A DNA stretch of 64,000 nucleotides from Stutzerimonas stutzeri (GTDB lineage Bacteria > Pseudomonadota > Gammaproteobacteria > Pseudomonadales > Pseudomonadaceae). The translations under genes were made by a program, and so were the position numbers. The stretch is taken from contig NZ_POUT01000010.1 of assembly GCF_002890915.1 (NCBI RefSeq), forward strand, positions 62,001-126,000, given 5' to 3'. The notes under the pieces were generated by a model, which saw only the letters and a list, made by a program, of their open reading frames with translations, searched no databases and was not told where the DNA came from. The stretch's first letter is position 1, and each line of letters begins with the position of its first letter. Below are positions 55,111 through 63,737 of this stretch, in pieces.

Positions 55111-56115
55111 ATGAGTATCAAAGTTGGCATCAACGGCTTCGGCCGCATCGGACGGTTGGCCCTGCGCGCGGCCTGGGACTGGCCGGAGCTGGATTTCGTA
55201 CGGGTCAACGACCCTGCCGGCGATGCGGCGACCCACGCCCATCTGCTGAATTTCGACTCCGTGCACGGCCGCTGGCAGCATGAAGCCGGTGCCGACGCCG
55301 ATTGCCTGGTGATCAACGGCCAGCGGGTGAAGGTCACCGCCAACAAGGCGATCGCCGACAGCGACTGGTCCGGCTGCGACGTGGTCATCGAGGCCAGCGG
55401 CAAGATGAAGAGCGTCGCCGTGCTGCAGGCGTATCTGGAACAGGGCGTGAAGCGCGTGGTGGTCAGCGCGCCGGTGAAGGAGCCGGGAGCGCTCAACGTG
55501 GTGATGGGCGTGAACGACGGGCTCTACGACCCGCTCCGGCACCGCATCGTCACCGCCGCGTCCTGTACCACCAACTGCCTGGCTCCGCTGGTGAAGGTGA
55601 TCCATGAGCATCTCGGTATCCGCCATGGCTCGATCACCACCATCCACGACCTGACCAACACCCAGAGCATCCTCGACCAGCCGCACAAGGACCTGCGCCG
55701 GGCACGGGCCTCGGGCATGAGCCTGATTCCGACCACCACCGGCTCGGCCACCGCCATCGCGGAAATCTTCCCCGAACTGCGCGGCAAGCTGAACGGCCAT
55801 GCGGTGCGCATACCGTTGGCCAACGCCTCGCTGACCGACTGCGTGTTCGAAGTCGAGCGCGCCACCGGCGTGGAGGAGGTGAACCGCTTGCTCAAGGCGG
55901 CGGCCGACGGCGAACTCAAGGGCATCCTCGGCTACGAGGAGCGCCCGCTGGTGTCCATCGACTATCGCAGCGACCCGCGCTCGTCGATCGTCGACGCGCT
56001 GTCGACCATGGTGGTCAATGGTACCCAGGTGAAGATTTATGCCTGGTACGACAACGAATGGGGCTACGCCAATCGCACGGTGGAGCTGGCGCGCAAGGTG
56101 GGACTGGCTGGCTGA
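55111..56115 (+). CDS. ArsJ-associated glyceraldehyde-3-phosphate dehydrogenase
   Basis: 334 residues from ATG 55111, complete GAPDH. NAD site VGINGFGRIGRLALRAAW, catalytic Cys in VTAASCTTNCLAPLVKV, GTSxx-type VNDGLYDP, and WYDNEWGYANRTVELARKVG at the end. In this context the enzyme makes 1-arseno-3-phosphoglycerate from arsenate, which ArsJ then exports. It is immediately upstream of arsJ, and differs from housekeeping GAPDH by this linkage. Confidence 0.92.
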   Translation: MSIKVGINGFGRIGRLALRAAWDWPELDFVRVNDPAGDAATHAHLLNFDSVHGRWQHEAGADADCLVINGQRVKVTANKAIADSDWSGCDVVIEASGKMKSVAVLQAYLEQGVKRVVVSAPVKEPGALNVVMGVNDGLYDPLRHRIVTAASCTTNCLAPLVKVIHEHLGIRHGSITTIHDLTNTQSILDQPHKDLRRARASGMSLIPTTTGSATAIAEIFPELRGKLNGHAVRIPLANASLTDCVFEVERATGVEEVNRLLKAAADGELKGILGYEERPLVSIDYRSDPRSSIVDALSTMVVNGTQVKIYAWYDNEWGYANRTVELARKVGLAG

Positions 56116-56203
56116 ACCAGCGGCGATCTGCTCGATACCCGGCCCGTGCGGGAGATCACCGCGCGAGTCTCCCGCCCCATGGCCCAGGCAACCGGAATCC
56201 CTC

Positions 56204-57418
56204 ATGCAAGCCCTTGCCCGACTCTCCCCCGAGGTGCGCCAGTACCTGATCGTCACCGGTAACTACTGGGCCTTCACGCTGACCGACGGCGCCCTGCGCA
56301 TGCTGGTCGTGCTGCATTTCCACACGCTGGGCTATACGCCGCTGCAAATCGCCGCGCTGTTCCTGTTCTATGAAATCTTCGGGGTGGTCACCAATCTGAT
56401 CGGGGGCTACCTGGGCGCCCGCCTGGGGCTCAACCGGACGATGAACATCGGCCTGGCGCTGCAGGTGTTCGCCCTGCTGATGCTCACCGTACCGGCCGCC
56501 TGGCTGACCGTGCCCTGGGTCATGGGCACGCAGGCGCTGTCCGGCATCGCCAAGGACCTGAACAAGATGTCGGCGAAGAGTTCGATCAAGCTACTGGTTC
56601 CCGGCAGCGAGCAGGGCACCTTGTACCGCTGGGTGGCGATTCTCACGGGCTCGAAGAATGCGCTCAAGGGTGTCGGCTTCTTCCTCGGTGGCGCGTTGCT
56701 GGCGCTGCTCGGCTTCACCGGCGCGGTGCTGGCGATGGCGTGCGTGCTGGCGCTGATCTGGCTGGGTAGCCTGGTCTTGCTGAAGAAGGATCTCGGCAAA
56801 GCCAAGGCCAAGCCCAGGTTCAAGGACATCCTGTCCAAGAGCCGGGCGGTCAATATTCTTTCCGCGGCCCGGCTGTTCCTCTTCGGCGCCCGCGATGTGT
56901 GGTTCGTCGTTGCCTTGCCGGTGTATCTGAGTACGGCCTTCGGCTGGAGCTTCTGGCAGGTTGGCGGCTTTCTCGCCTGTTGGATCATCGGCTATGGCAT
57001 CGTTCAGTCGCTGGCACCTGCGATCACCGGCAAGAGGCGTGGCCACGTGCCCGACGGCCGTGTCGCATTCGTCTGGGCCGCCATGCTGGCGGGGTTGCCG
57101 GCCGTGATCGCCATGGGCCTGGCCAGCGAGTTGTCGCCGGCGCTGGTCCTGCTGGGGGGGCTGCTGTTGTTCGGCGCGCTGTTCGCGGTCAATTCCTCGC
57201 TGCACAGCTACCTCATCGTCAGCTATGCCAAGGAAGACGGGGTTTCGCTGGATGTGGGCTTCTACTACATGTCCAACGCACTGGGCCGCTTGCTCGGTAC
57301 CTTGCTGTCAGGCTGGGTCTTCCAGGCCCATGGCCTGCAGGCCTGCCTCTGGGTCTCGGCGAGCTTCGTGGTCGTGGCGGCGCTGATTTCGCTGGGCTTG
57401 CCGCGGCACGCAAGCTGA
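56204..57418 (+). CDS. arsJ: Organoarsenical efflux protein ArsJ (major facilitator family)
   Basis: 404 residues from ATG 56204 with 10-12 membrane segments. The start RQYLIVTGNYWAFTLTDGAL and the segment GIAKDLNKMSAKSSIKLLVP are typical of ArsJ. It exports 1-arseno-3-phosphoglycerate made by the adjacent GAPDH, completing an arsenate detoxification route parallel to ArsC-ACR3. Confidence 0.93.
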   Translation: MQALARLSPEVRQYLIVTGNYWAFTLTDGALRMLVVLHFHTLGYTPLQIAALFLFYEIFGVVTNLIGGYLGARLGLNRTMNIGLALQVFALLMLTVPAAWLTVPWVMGTQALSGIAKDLNKMSAKSSIKLLVPGSEQGTLYRWVAILTGSKNALKGVGFFLGGALLALLGFTGAVLAMACVLALIWLGSLVLLKKDLGKAKAKPRFKDILSKSRAVNILSAARLFLFGARDVWFVVALPVYLSTAFGWSFWQVGGFLACWIIGYGIVQSLAPAITGKRRGHVPDGRVAFVWAAMLAGLPAVIAMGLASELSPALVLLGGLLLFGALFAVNSSLHSYLIVSYAKEDGVSLDVGFYYMSNALGRLLGTLLSGWVFQAHGLQACLWVSASFVVVAALISLGLPRHAS

Positions 57419-57889
57419 GGGTTCCGCATTGCAATTGTTGGGCTTCGCTGCGCTCAGCGCCAATCGTCGATGCGATCGGCTCGATCATCTGCCCCGGATG
57501 CTCTGAAAAGCCCCTGTAACAGTCGCTGGCGCATGCTACTTGCAACGGATGTCCGAGTGGAACGGATGCCCACGATGAGGCAAGGGGGTTCTGATGAGCA
57601 AGCGATCACTAGAGGATCTGGTCAAGAAATCGGAAATCGGCACTATCCAGGCGCAGGCCCATTGGCGCGGCCGGCAACAGGCCGGCGCCGCGGGCAAGTC
57701 GCCGAATGCCCTGGCCCTGGCGCGACGGGCTGCTCCGGACATGACGATGTGCGGCACGGCTGGCCGATCCGCTGTCGAGCGAATCTGATTTCGCATCGTA
57801 CAAACGAGCGGTCTTGTGTGCAGCTGCCGAGTCGTCCAGCTGTATTGGGATGGGCAAAGGCGAGGGGCGAGGCTCCAGTGAGCCATCAT
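57419..57889. other. Intergenic region between arsJ and tRNA-Leu
   Basis: 471 bp with no strong gene. A small inverted repeat around TTGGGCTTCGCTGCGCTCAGC (57438-57458) is a frequent Pseudomonas intergenic sequence and may end the arsJ transcript. One small reading frame (57594-57788) is listed separately. Confidence 0.5.
57594..57788 (+). CDS. Possible small protein of unknown function
   Basis: 64 residues with a plausible ribosome site (AAGGGGG) before ATG 57594. The N-terminal half (SKRSLEDLVKKSEIGTIQAQ) looks like a natural helical protein; the C-terminal half has low complexity and may be random. It could be a real small protein or the 5' stump of a lost gene next to the tRNA. The family is not recognised. 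Confidence 0.3.
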   Translation: MSKRSLEDLVKKSEIGTIQAQAHWRGRQQAGAAGKSPNALALARRAAPDMTMCGTAGRSAVERI

Positions 57890-57976
57890 TGGTGCCCGGA
57901 GCGGGGGTCGAACCCGCATACCCTTTCGGATGAGGGATTTTAAGTCCCTTGCGTATACCAATTTCGCCATCCGGGC
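57890..57976 (-). tRNA. tRNA-Leu (anticodon TAA)
   Basis: 87 bases including CCA, minus strand. Acceptor GCCCGGA pairs with TCCGGGC; anticodon stem-loop GGGACTTAAAATCCC; long variable arm as in Leu tRNAs; T arm with GGTTCGACCCC. Confidence 0.96.
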
Positions 57977-58080
57977 ATGATGCTTGTGCGTTGCTGATTG
58001 AGGAAATCAGCGGCGCAGGACTATAACCAGCCTCCGTGGCCCGCGCAACCAGAACGGCGAGCGCCATGCTCGGGCATCGA

Positions 58081-60360
58081 TCAGGTGCCCGTATCGGCGT
58101 CCAGCTTCCACCAGCCCGGCAGCAGACGCCGTACCTGTGGGCGACCGAAACGGTCGTCGATCAGGTGCACGGTGCCTTCGTCGTCGCGGGTGCGGATCAC
58201 GCGTCCCGCGGCTTGCACGACCTTCTGCAAACCGGGGTAGAGATAGGTGTAGTCGTAGCCATGCCCCCGGCCGAACAAGGCTTCGAGGCGCGACTTGAAC
58301 TGCTCGTTGACCGGGTTGACCTGGGGCAACCCGAGGGTGGCGATGAACGCACCGATCAGGCGCCGCCCCGGTAGGTCGATGCCCTCGGCGAACGCACCGC
58401 CGAGCACGGCGAAGCCAATGCCCTGGCTGTTGCTGGTGAAGCGGGCGAGAAAGGCGTCGCGGGCGTCCTCCTGCATACCTCGGGTCTGCTCCCAGAACGG
58501 GATGTCGGGATGGCGGCTGCCGAGCAGGGCGGTGACCTGTTGCAGGTACTCGAAGCTGCTGAAGAAGGCCAGGTAGTTGCCGGGACGTTCGCGGTACTGG
58601 CGGGCGATCAGCTCGACGATGGGCGCCAGCGATGCCGCGCGGTCCTGATAGCGGGTGGACACGTGGCTGGCCAGGTGAACCCGCAATTGTTCGCTGCGAA
58701 AAGGCGATTCGACGTCCAGCCACACGCTCGCGGGCGGCAGGCCGAGGGTGTCGGCGTAGAAGCGCCGCGGGCCCAGGGTGGCGGAAAACAGCACGCAGGA
58801 GCGCGCCAGCGCCAGTCGCGGGGCGAGAAACGGCGCCGGGACGACATTGCGCAGGGTCAGCCGTGACAGCTTGTTCCCGTTGCCCGACGGGCTCGGCAGC
58901 AGGCTGCAGTCGAACAGCGAGTGCTCGCCGAACAGCTCGGCCACGCGGCAGAAGTGCATGGCATCGAAATAGGCGCGCTGCAGGTCCGGATCGAGGCCGC
59001 CGGGGTTTTCCCCCAGGTAGTCGGTGATGGCGCCGACGGCCTGTTGCAGCGCGGCGAGCAGCTTGAAGGGCAGCTCGGGCAGCACCTGGTAGGCCTGCAG
59101 CTGGTCGCGGTGCACTTCGTTCCAGGAGCGCTGAATGCGTGACAGTGCATTCTTCAGTTGTGCTGGAGCTTTTCGCCGTAACCCCTTGAAAATCTTTTTG
59201 TCAAGCTCCGCGCTATACATGCCGCGGCCGCGCTCCAGCAGGTTGTGCGCCTCGTCCACCAGCACACCGACACGCCATTCATTGCTCAATGTCAGGCCAT
59301 GGAGCAGGGCGCCGAGATCGAAATAGTAGTTGTAGTCGCCCACCACCACGTCGGCCCAGCGCGCCAGTTCCTGGGCGAGGTAGTAGGGGCAGACCCGGTG
59401 GGCGAGGGCGACGTCGCGCAGGGCCGGCTGGTCCAGCAACGGATGTTTCAGCGCGGCGGCGCGGGCCGTCGGCAGGCGATCGTAGAAGCCCTTCGCCAAC
59501 GGGCAGGCCTCGCCATGGCAGGCCTTGTCCGGATGCTCGCAGGATTTTTCCCGCGCGATGAGTTCCAGCACGCGCAGCGTCGTCGCGCCGTGGCGTTGCA
59601 GGGTTTCCAGAGCATCCAGGGCCAGGCGTCGGCCGGAGGTCTTCGCGGCGAGGAAGAACAGCTTGTCCAGCCGCTGGCCGGGGAAGGCCTTGAGCTGCGG
59701 GAACAGCGTGGCGAGCGTCTTGCCGATGCCGGTCGGCGCCTGGGCCATCAGCGTGGTGCCGGTACAGGCGGCCTTGTACACCGCCTCGGCCAGTTGCCGC
59801 TGGCCGCTGCGAAAATCCGCATGGGGGAAGCGTAGTGCGCGCAGCGCCTGGTCGCGCTCGGCACGGTGCGCGAGCTCCTGCTCGGCCCAGGCGACGAAGC
59901 GTTGGCACAGGCTCTTGAAGAAATCGCGCAGGGCATCGGCGGTGTGGTGTTCGACGAGCAGGGTTTCCTTGTGGCTGACCACGTCGAAATACACCAGCGC
60001 CAGCTCGATTTCGTCGAGGCCGCGCGATTGGCACAGCAGCCAGCCGTATACCCTGGCCTGGGCCCAGTGCAACTGCCGATGGTTGGCTGGCTGGCGTTCG
60101 AGATCGCCGCGGAAGGTCTTGATCTCCTCCAGGCGGTTGCGCCGCGGATCGTAGCCGTCGGCACGGCCGCGCACCGTTAACTGCCGGTACTGGCCTTCCA
60201 GCGCCACCTCGCGCTCGTAGCCCGTGCCGCGCCGGGCGGTGACCTGTGCGTGGCCGGCGATGCCTTCCTGTGCGGTCGGCGAAGGGGTGAAGCGCAGGTC
60301 CAGGTCGCCGACCTTGGCGGTGAACTCGCAGAGCGCCCGCACCGCCACGCGATAGCTCAC
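58081..60360 (-). CDS. RecB/Cas4-like nuclease fused to XPD/DinG-type helicase
   Basis: 759 residues from GTG 58358-type codon at 60358-60360, which overlaps the fan1 stop (GTGA). Residues 40-110 have a PD-(D/E)xK nuclease pattern: Asp68 in RGRADGYD, Glu79-x-Lys81 in LEEIKTFRG and the Gln-x3-Tyr motif at Gln101-Tyr105 (WAQARVYGWLL), as in RecB and Cas4. Residues from 180 form an SF2 XPD-family helicase: Walker A AQAPTGIGKT (206-215), an iron-sulfur Cys set (KSCEHPDKACHGEACPLAKG, later HRVCPYYL), DEAH box in VGVLVDEAHNLLERG, and C-terminal GGAFAEGIDLPGRRLIGAFI and QAAGRVIRT. It likely acts in DNA repair together with FAN1. Confidence 0.85.
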   Translation of the reverse strand: MSYRVAVRALCEFTAKVGDLDLRFTPSPTAQEGIAGHAQVTARRGTGYEREVALEGQYRQLTVRGRADGYDPRRNRLEEIKTFRGDLERQPANHRQLHWAQARVYGWLLCQSRGLDEIELALVYFDVVSHKETLLVEHHTADALRDFFKSLCQRFVAWAEQELAHRAERDQALRALRFPHADFRSGQRQLAEAVYKAACTGTTLMAQAPTGIGKTLATLFPQLKAFPGQRLDKLFFLAAKTSGRRLALDALETLQRHGATTLRVLELIAREKSCEHPDKACHGEACPLAKGFYDRLPTARAAALKHPLLDQPALRDVALAHRVCPYYLAQELARWADVVVGDYNYYFDLGALLHGLTLSNEWRVGVLVDEAHNLLERGRGMYSAELDKKIFKGLRRKAPAQLKNALSRIQRSWNEVHRDQLQAYQVLPELPFKLLAALQQAVGAITDYLGENPGGLDPDLQRAYFDAMHFCRVAELFGEHSLFDCSLLPSPSGNGNKLSRLTLRNVVPAPFLAPRLALARSCVLFSATLGPRRFYADTLGLPPASVWLDVESPFRSEQLRVHLASHVSTRYQDRAASLAPIVELIARQYRERPGNYLAFFSSFEYLQQVTALLGSRHPDIPFWEQTRGMQEDARDAFLARFTSNSQGIGFAVLGGAFAEGIDLPGRRLIGAFIATLGLPQVNPVNEQFKSRLEALFGRGHGYDYTYLYPGLQKVVQAAGRVIRTRDDEGTVHLIDDRFGRPQVRRLLPGWWKLDADTGT

Positions 60361-61991
60361 TGCGCCGCCTCCGCCCATTGCACGTAGCACACCGCGATGG
60401 GCAGGCCGTGCCGGTGGGCGTAGTCGATCCAGCGTTTCTGGTTGTCCTGCAGGCGGTCGCCTGGCCCCTTCACCTCGATCATCCGGTAGCGGCGCTCGTC
60501 CGGCCAGAACTGGATCAGGTCCGGCAGGCCGGAGCGATTGCCGCAGACGTCGGCAAGGATGCGCTGGAACATCAGTTTCAGGTGCGCGGCGGGCAGGCAG
60601 TCCAGCGCCCGCTGCAGCAGCTCTGCGTCGAGCAGGCCCCAGGCAACGAACGCGTTGTGGATGCCGAACTTGGTCTGGAAAGTGCGCAGGATACAGTCGC
60701 GATAGCCGTCGCCGTCCAGGCCGGCGAGGCAACGGGCGAACAGCTTGGCGCGCCGCCGATGGAAATCCGGCCGGTTCAGGTCCGCCGGCGCCCAGTGGAA
60801 CGGATGGAAGAACGCGCCGGGCAGCGGGGCGAAGATCGCCTCCCAGCAGAGCAGGCCGAACAGCGAGCCGACCAGCGCATTCTCCACGTAGTACAACGGA
60901 GCCTGCGGCGTGGACAAATGCTCGCACACGGCGAGCTCGACGCTGGCCGCACGGGGCAGGACGAGGTCGATACGCTCCGGCTCCACGCGGCGTTGGCGGG
61001 GCGCCTGCTGCCCCAGGGCACGTTGCAGCCGCGGCAGCATGCGTTCCAGTTGCTGCGCCTCATGCTCGCTTTCCGGCGCCGCCTGGGCTTGCCGAGCCAG
61101 TTCCAGGGCCGCTTCGGGCTGGCCGCAGCGCTCGAGCACGCGGATGGCCCGCTCCCGCGCACCGGGGTAGCGATTGGCTGCGTGCAGGCGCAAGGCCTCG
61201 GGTAGATCGCCGAGGCGTTCGAACTGCTGGGCGATGCGCAGCAGCAGTTTGCCGCGCCGGCTTTCCAGCCAGTCGTTGGCATAGGGGCGTTGGGGAATCT
61301 CCGCCAGCACCTCGGCAAGGTCGTCGCCGGCGTCGAAGCGCTCGCGGCAGCGCTGCAGCTGGAGGTAGGCGTCCAGATCGGCGCGACTGTGGAATGCACG
61401 CGAATCACTGCTGAACGGCACCTGTTCGTAGCGGTAGATCCCCAGGTCGGCCAGGACGAACTCGGACCAGTCCTGGTGGATGTTGCCGAAGAACATCAGG
61501 CGCAGGCGTTCGCACAGCGGATCGATGCCCAGGGCGAAGACCCTGTCGTCGAGCTGGGCACACCAATCCGCCAGAGAGCGGGCTTGCGAGTGATGCGGGA
61601 GCAGGCTCTCCAGCAACTCGGATTTGCGCAGGCTGCCTGCTCCGGCAGCGCCGAATGCCTGCGCCAGTTCGCTCTTCTTCAGCAGGGCGAACAGTTGCTC
61701 CAGGGGCAGCTCGGGGTCGGGATCGAGCCAGCCCTGCTCGATCAGTGCCCGTGCGGCCCGATGAGGGCAGCCAATTTCCCGATAGAGCAGCTTGCTGGCG
61801 CGGAACAGCGTGCCCTTGCGCATGACCATGCGCACCAGCAGGGCACGCGATGCCTGCGGCAGCTGCGGAAAGCGGTCGAGGAAGGCACGCTCGCGCTCGT
61901 CCAGCAGGTCGCCGTGATGCTGGCCGACCCAGCTCAGCACCTGCTGGAAGTTCTCGAGATAGTAAAAGGGGTTTTCCAGAGCCTGGCGCAT
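60357..61991 (-). CDS. FAN1-type structure-specific nuclease (VRR-NUC)
   Basis: 544 residues, similar in size to P. aeruginosa FAN1. The N-terminus is a SAP-like helical region (YYLENFQQVLSWVGQHHGDL), the middle holds TPR-like helices, and the VRR-NUC domain at the end shows PDLIQFWPDERRYRMIEVKG, PGDRLQDNQKRWIDYAHRHG and VCYVQW, with Asp, Glu-x-Lys and Gln active-site residues. FAN1 cuts branched DNA and helps repair interstrand cross-links. Its stop overlaps the nuclease-helicase start, so they are coupled. Confidence 0.9.
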   Translation of the reverse strand: MRQALENPFYYLENFQQVLSWVGQHHGDLLDERERAFLDRFPQLPQASRALLVRMVMRKGTLFRASKLLYREIGCPHRAARALIEQGWLDPDPELPLEQLFALLKKSELAQAFGAAGAGSLRKSELLESLLPHHSQARSLADWCAQLDDRVFALGIDPLCERLRLMFFGNIHQDWSEFVLADLGIYRYEQVPFSSDSRAFHSRADLDAYLQLQRCRERFDAGDDLAEVLAEIPQRPYANDWLESRRGKLLLRIAQQFERLGDLPEALRLHAANRYPGARERAIRVLERCGQPEAALELARQAQAAPESEHEAQQLERMLPRLQRALGQQAPRQRRVEPERIDLVLPRAASVELAVCEHLSTPQAPLYYVENALVGSLFGLLCWEAIFAPLPGAFFHPFHWAPADLNRPDFHRRRAKLFARCLAGLDGDGYRDCILRTFQTKFGIHNAFVAWGLLDAELLQRALDCLPAAHLKLMFQRILADVCGNRSGLPDLIQFWPDERRYRMIEVKGPGDRLQDNQKRWIDYAHRHGLPIAVCYVQWAEAAQ

Positions 61992-62129
61992 CGCACGTCC
62001 GCTAGAACCCGGGCGTGGCGCCCGAACGAAGGCTGGCTATTTATACAGTTACTGAGCGCCTTGGCAATCCCTGCGCGATCAGCGGAACGGCAAGACGAGG
62101 CCGGCTGCGGACCGGCCCCGTGCGCGCTG

Positions 62130-63518
62130 TCAGACGGTGCGCGAGAAACGCCCGCGCTGTTCGCCGCCGAGGTAGGCGTCGAAGGCCATGGCGACGTTAC
62201 GCATCATCAGCTGTCCCTGCGGGAGCAGGATCAGTTCGTCGTCGTGCAGCTCCACCAGGCCGTCGGCCACATGCTCGTCGAGCTTGGCGAGGGACTCGGC
62301 GAAGTAGTCGCGGAAGACGATGCCATGCTTGCGCTCGATCTCGGCGTAGTCGATGCGGCCGTGGCACATCAGCGAGATGATCACGTCGCGGCGCAGGCAG
62401 TCATCGTCGCTCAGCTTGTAGCCGCGCTGTACCGGCAGCAGGCCCTCGTTGAGGCGCGCGTAATACTGCGAAAGCTCCTTGACGTTCTGGCTGTAGCTGT
62501 TGGCGACCTTGCCGATGGAGGAAATGCCCAGGCCGATCAGGTCGCAGTCGGCGTGGGTGGAATAGCCTTGGAAATTGCGCTGCAGCGTGCCGTTGGCACG
62601 GGCCAGGGCCAGTTCGTCGTCGGGCAGCGAGAAGTGGTCCATGCCGATATAGACGTAACCGGCGGCGGTCAGGCGCTGGATGGTCAGTTCCAGCAGTTCC
62701 AGCTTGCGCTCCGGCGGCGGCATGTCCTCGGGGCGGATCAGCTTCTGTGCGCGGACCAGTTCCGGCAGATGCGCGTAGCTGTAGGCGGCTATGCGGTCGG
62801 GGCGGATGTCGATGATCTTGTCCAGCGTGGCGTCGAAGCTGGCTACGGTCTGTAGCGGCAGCCCGTAGATCAGGTCGACGCTGATGGATTTGAACCTGGC
62901 CTCGCGTGCCGCCTCGACCAGCTCGCGGGTCTGCTCCTCGGTCTGGATGCGGTTGACGGCGATCTGCACCTGCTCGTCGAAATCCTGCACACCGAAGCTC
63001 AGGCGATTGAAGCCCAGCTTGCGCAGACCATGGATCTGCTCGGGGGTGACGGTGCGCGGGTCGACTTCGAGCGAGAACTCGTGGCTGTCGCTGTCATCCA
63101 GGTTGAACGCCTGGCGCAGGGTCGCCATCAGGTCGGCCAGCTGTTCGCTGCTGAAGTAGGTCGGGGTGCCGCCGCCGAGGTGCAGCTGGGTCAGCTTGCG
63201 CGAGCGGTCGAACAGCGCGGCCTGCATGGCGATCTCGCGCTTGAGGTATTCGAGGTACTCGACGGCGCGCTCGGTCTTGTGGGTGATGATCTTGTTGCAG
63301 GCGCAGTAGTAGCACAGGCTCTTGCAGAAGGGGATGTGGATGTACACCGACAGCGGCTTGGACGGCGTGGCTTCGTTGCTAGCGCGGGCGGCCGCCTTGT
63401 AGTCGTCCACCGCGAAGGCCTGGTGGAACTGCGGCGCGGTAGGGTAGGAGGTATAGCGCGGACCCGGGCGGTCGTATTTCTCGACCAGGGCCCGGTCAAA
63501 GCTCGGCAGTTGCTCCAT
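62130..63518 (-). CDS. hemN: Oxygen-independent coproporphyrinogen III dehydrogenase HemN
   Basis: 462 residues from ATG 63516-63518 (EQLPSFDRALVEKYDRPGPR), which is the family start; the frame is open 28 codons further. The radical SAM cluster is in IPFCKSLCYYCACNK (Cys-x3-Cys-x2-Cys plus one Cys), with HLGGGTPTYFSSEQL, SFGVQDFDEQVQ and GMDHFSLPDDELA. It oxidatively decarboxylates coproporphyrinogen III in heme synthesis when oxygen is absent. No convincing Anr box was seen upstream. Confidence 0.95.
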   Translation of the reverse strand: MEQLPSFDRALVEKYDRPGPRYTSYPTAPQFHQAFAVDDYKAAARASNEATPSKPLSVYIHIPFCKSLCYYCACNKIITHKTERAVEYLEYLKREIAMQAALFDRSRKLTQLHLGGGTPTYFSSEQLADLMATLRQAFNLDDSDSHEFSLEVDPRTVTPEQIHGLRKLGFNRLSFGVQDFDEQVQIAVNRIQTEEQTRELVEAAREARFKSISVDLIYGLPLQTVASFDATLDKIIDIRPDRIAAYSYAHLPELVRAQKLIRPEDMPPPERKLELLELTIQRLTAAGYVYIGMDHFSLPDDELALARANGTLQRNFQGYSTHADCDLIGLGISSIGKVANSYSQNVKELSQYYARLNEGLLPVQRGYKLSDDDCLRRDVIISLMCHGRIDYAEIERKHGIVFRDYFAESLAKLDEHVADGLVELHDDELILLPQGQLMMRNVAMAFDAYLGGEQRGRFSRTV

Positions 63519-63737
63519 GTTTCGGTTCACCTTTCGAATTCGGGAGTCGGGCACGAAACGCGGCATCACCCTCGGGTGTCCGGTTCCAGCGATCATGGGC
63601 ACGGATTATCGCCGATTGGCGGCCGTGCGCCGACTGTTTCAGATCAAGAATGATGGCCGGTACGGGGCGTGCCCGCTACCGGCCCGGCGTGCGGCGCTGA
63701 AGGGGACGAAGCGGATGGGCCTTCGTCCCACTGGTTT

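Noticed and set aside
60361..60927. In-frame N-terminal extension of the nuclease-helicase to about 948 residues
   Set aside because: It would overlap the C-terminal 570 bases of fan1 in another frame, including its VRR-NUC domain; the GTG at the fan1 stop gives the domain start expected.
63519..63660. Possible Anr box (TTGATCTGAAAC on the minus strand) upstream of hemN
   Set aside because: Only one half site (TTGAT) fits; the second half AACAG does not match ATCAA, so I do not call it.
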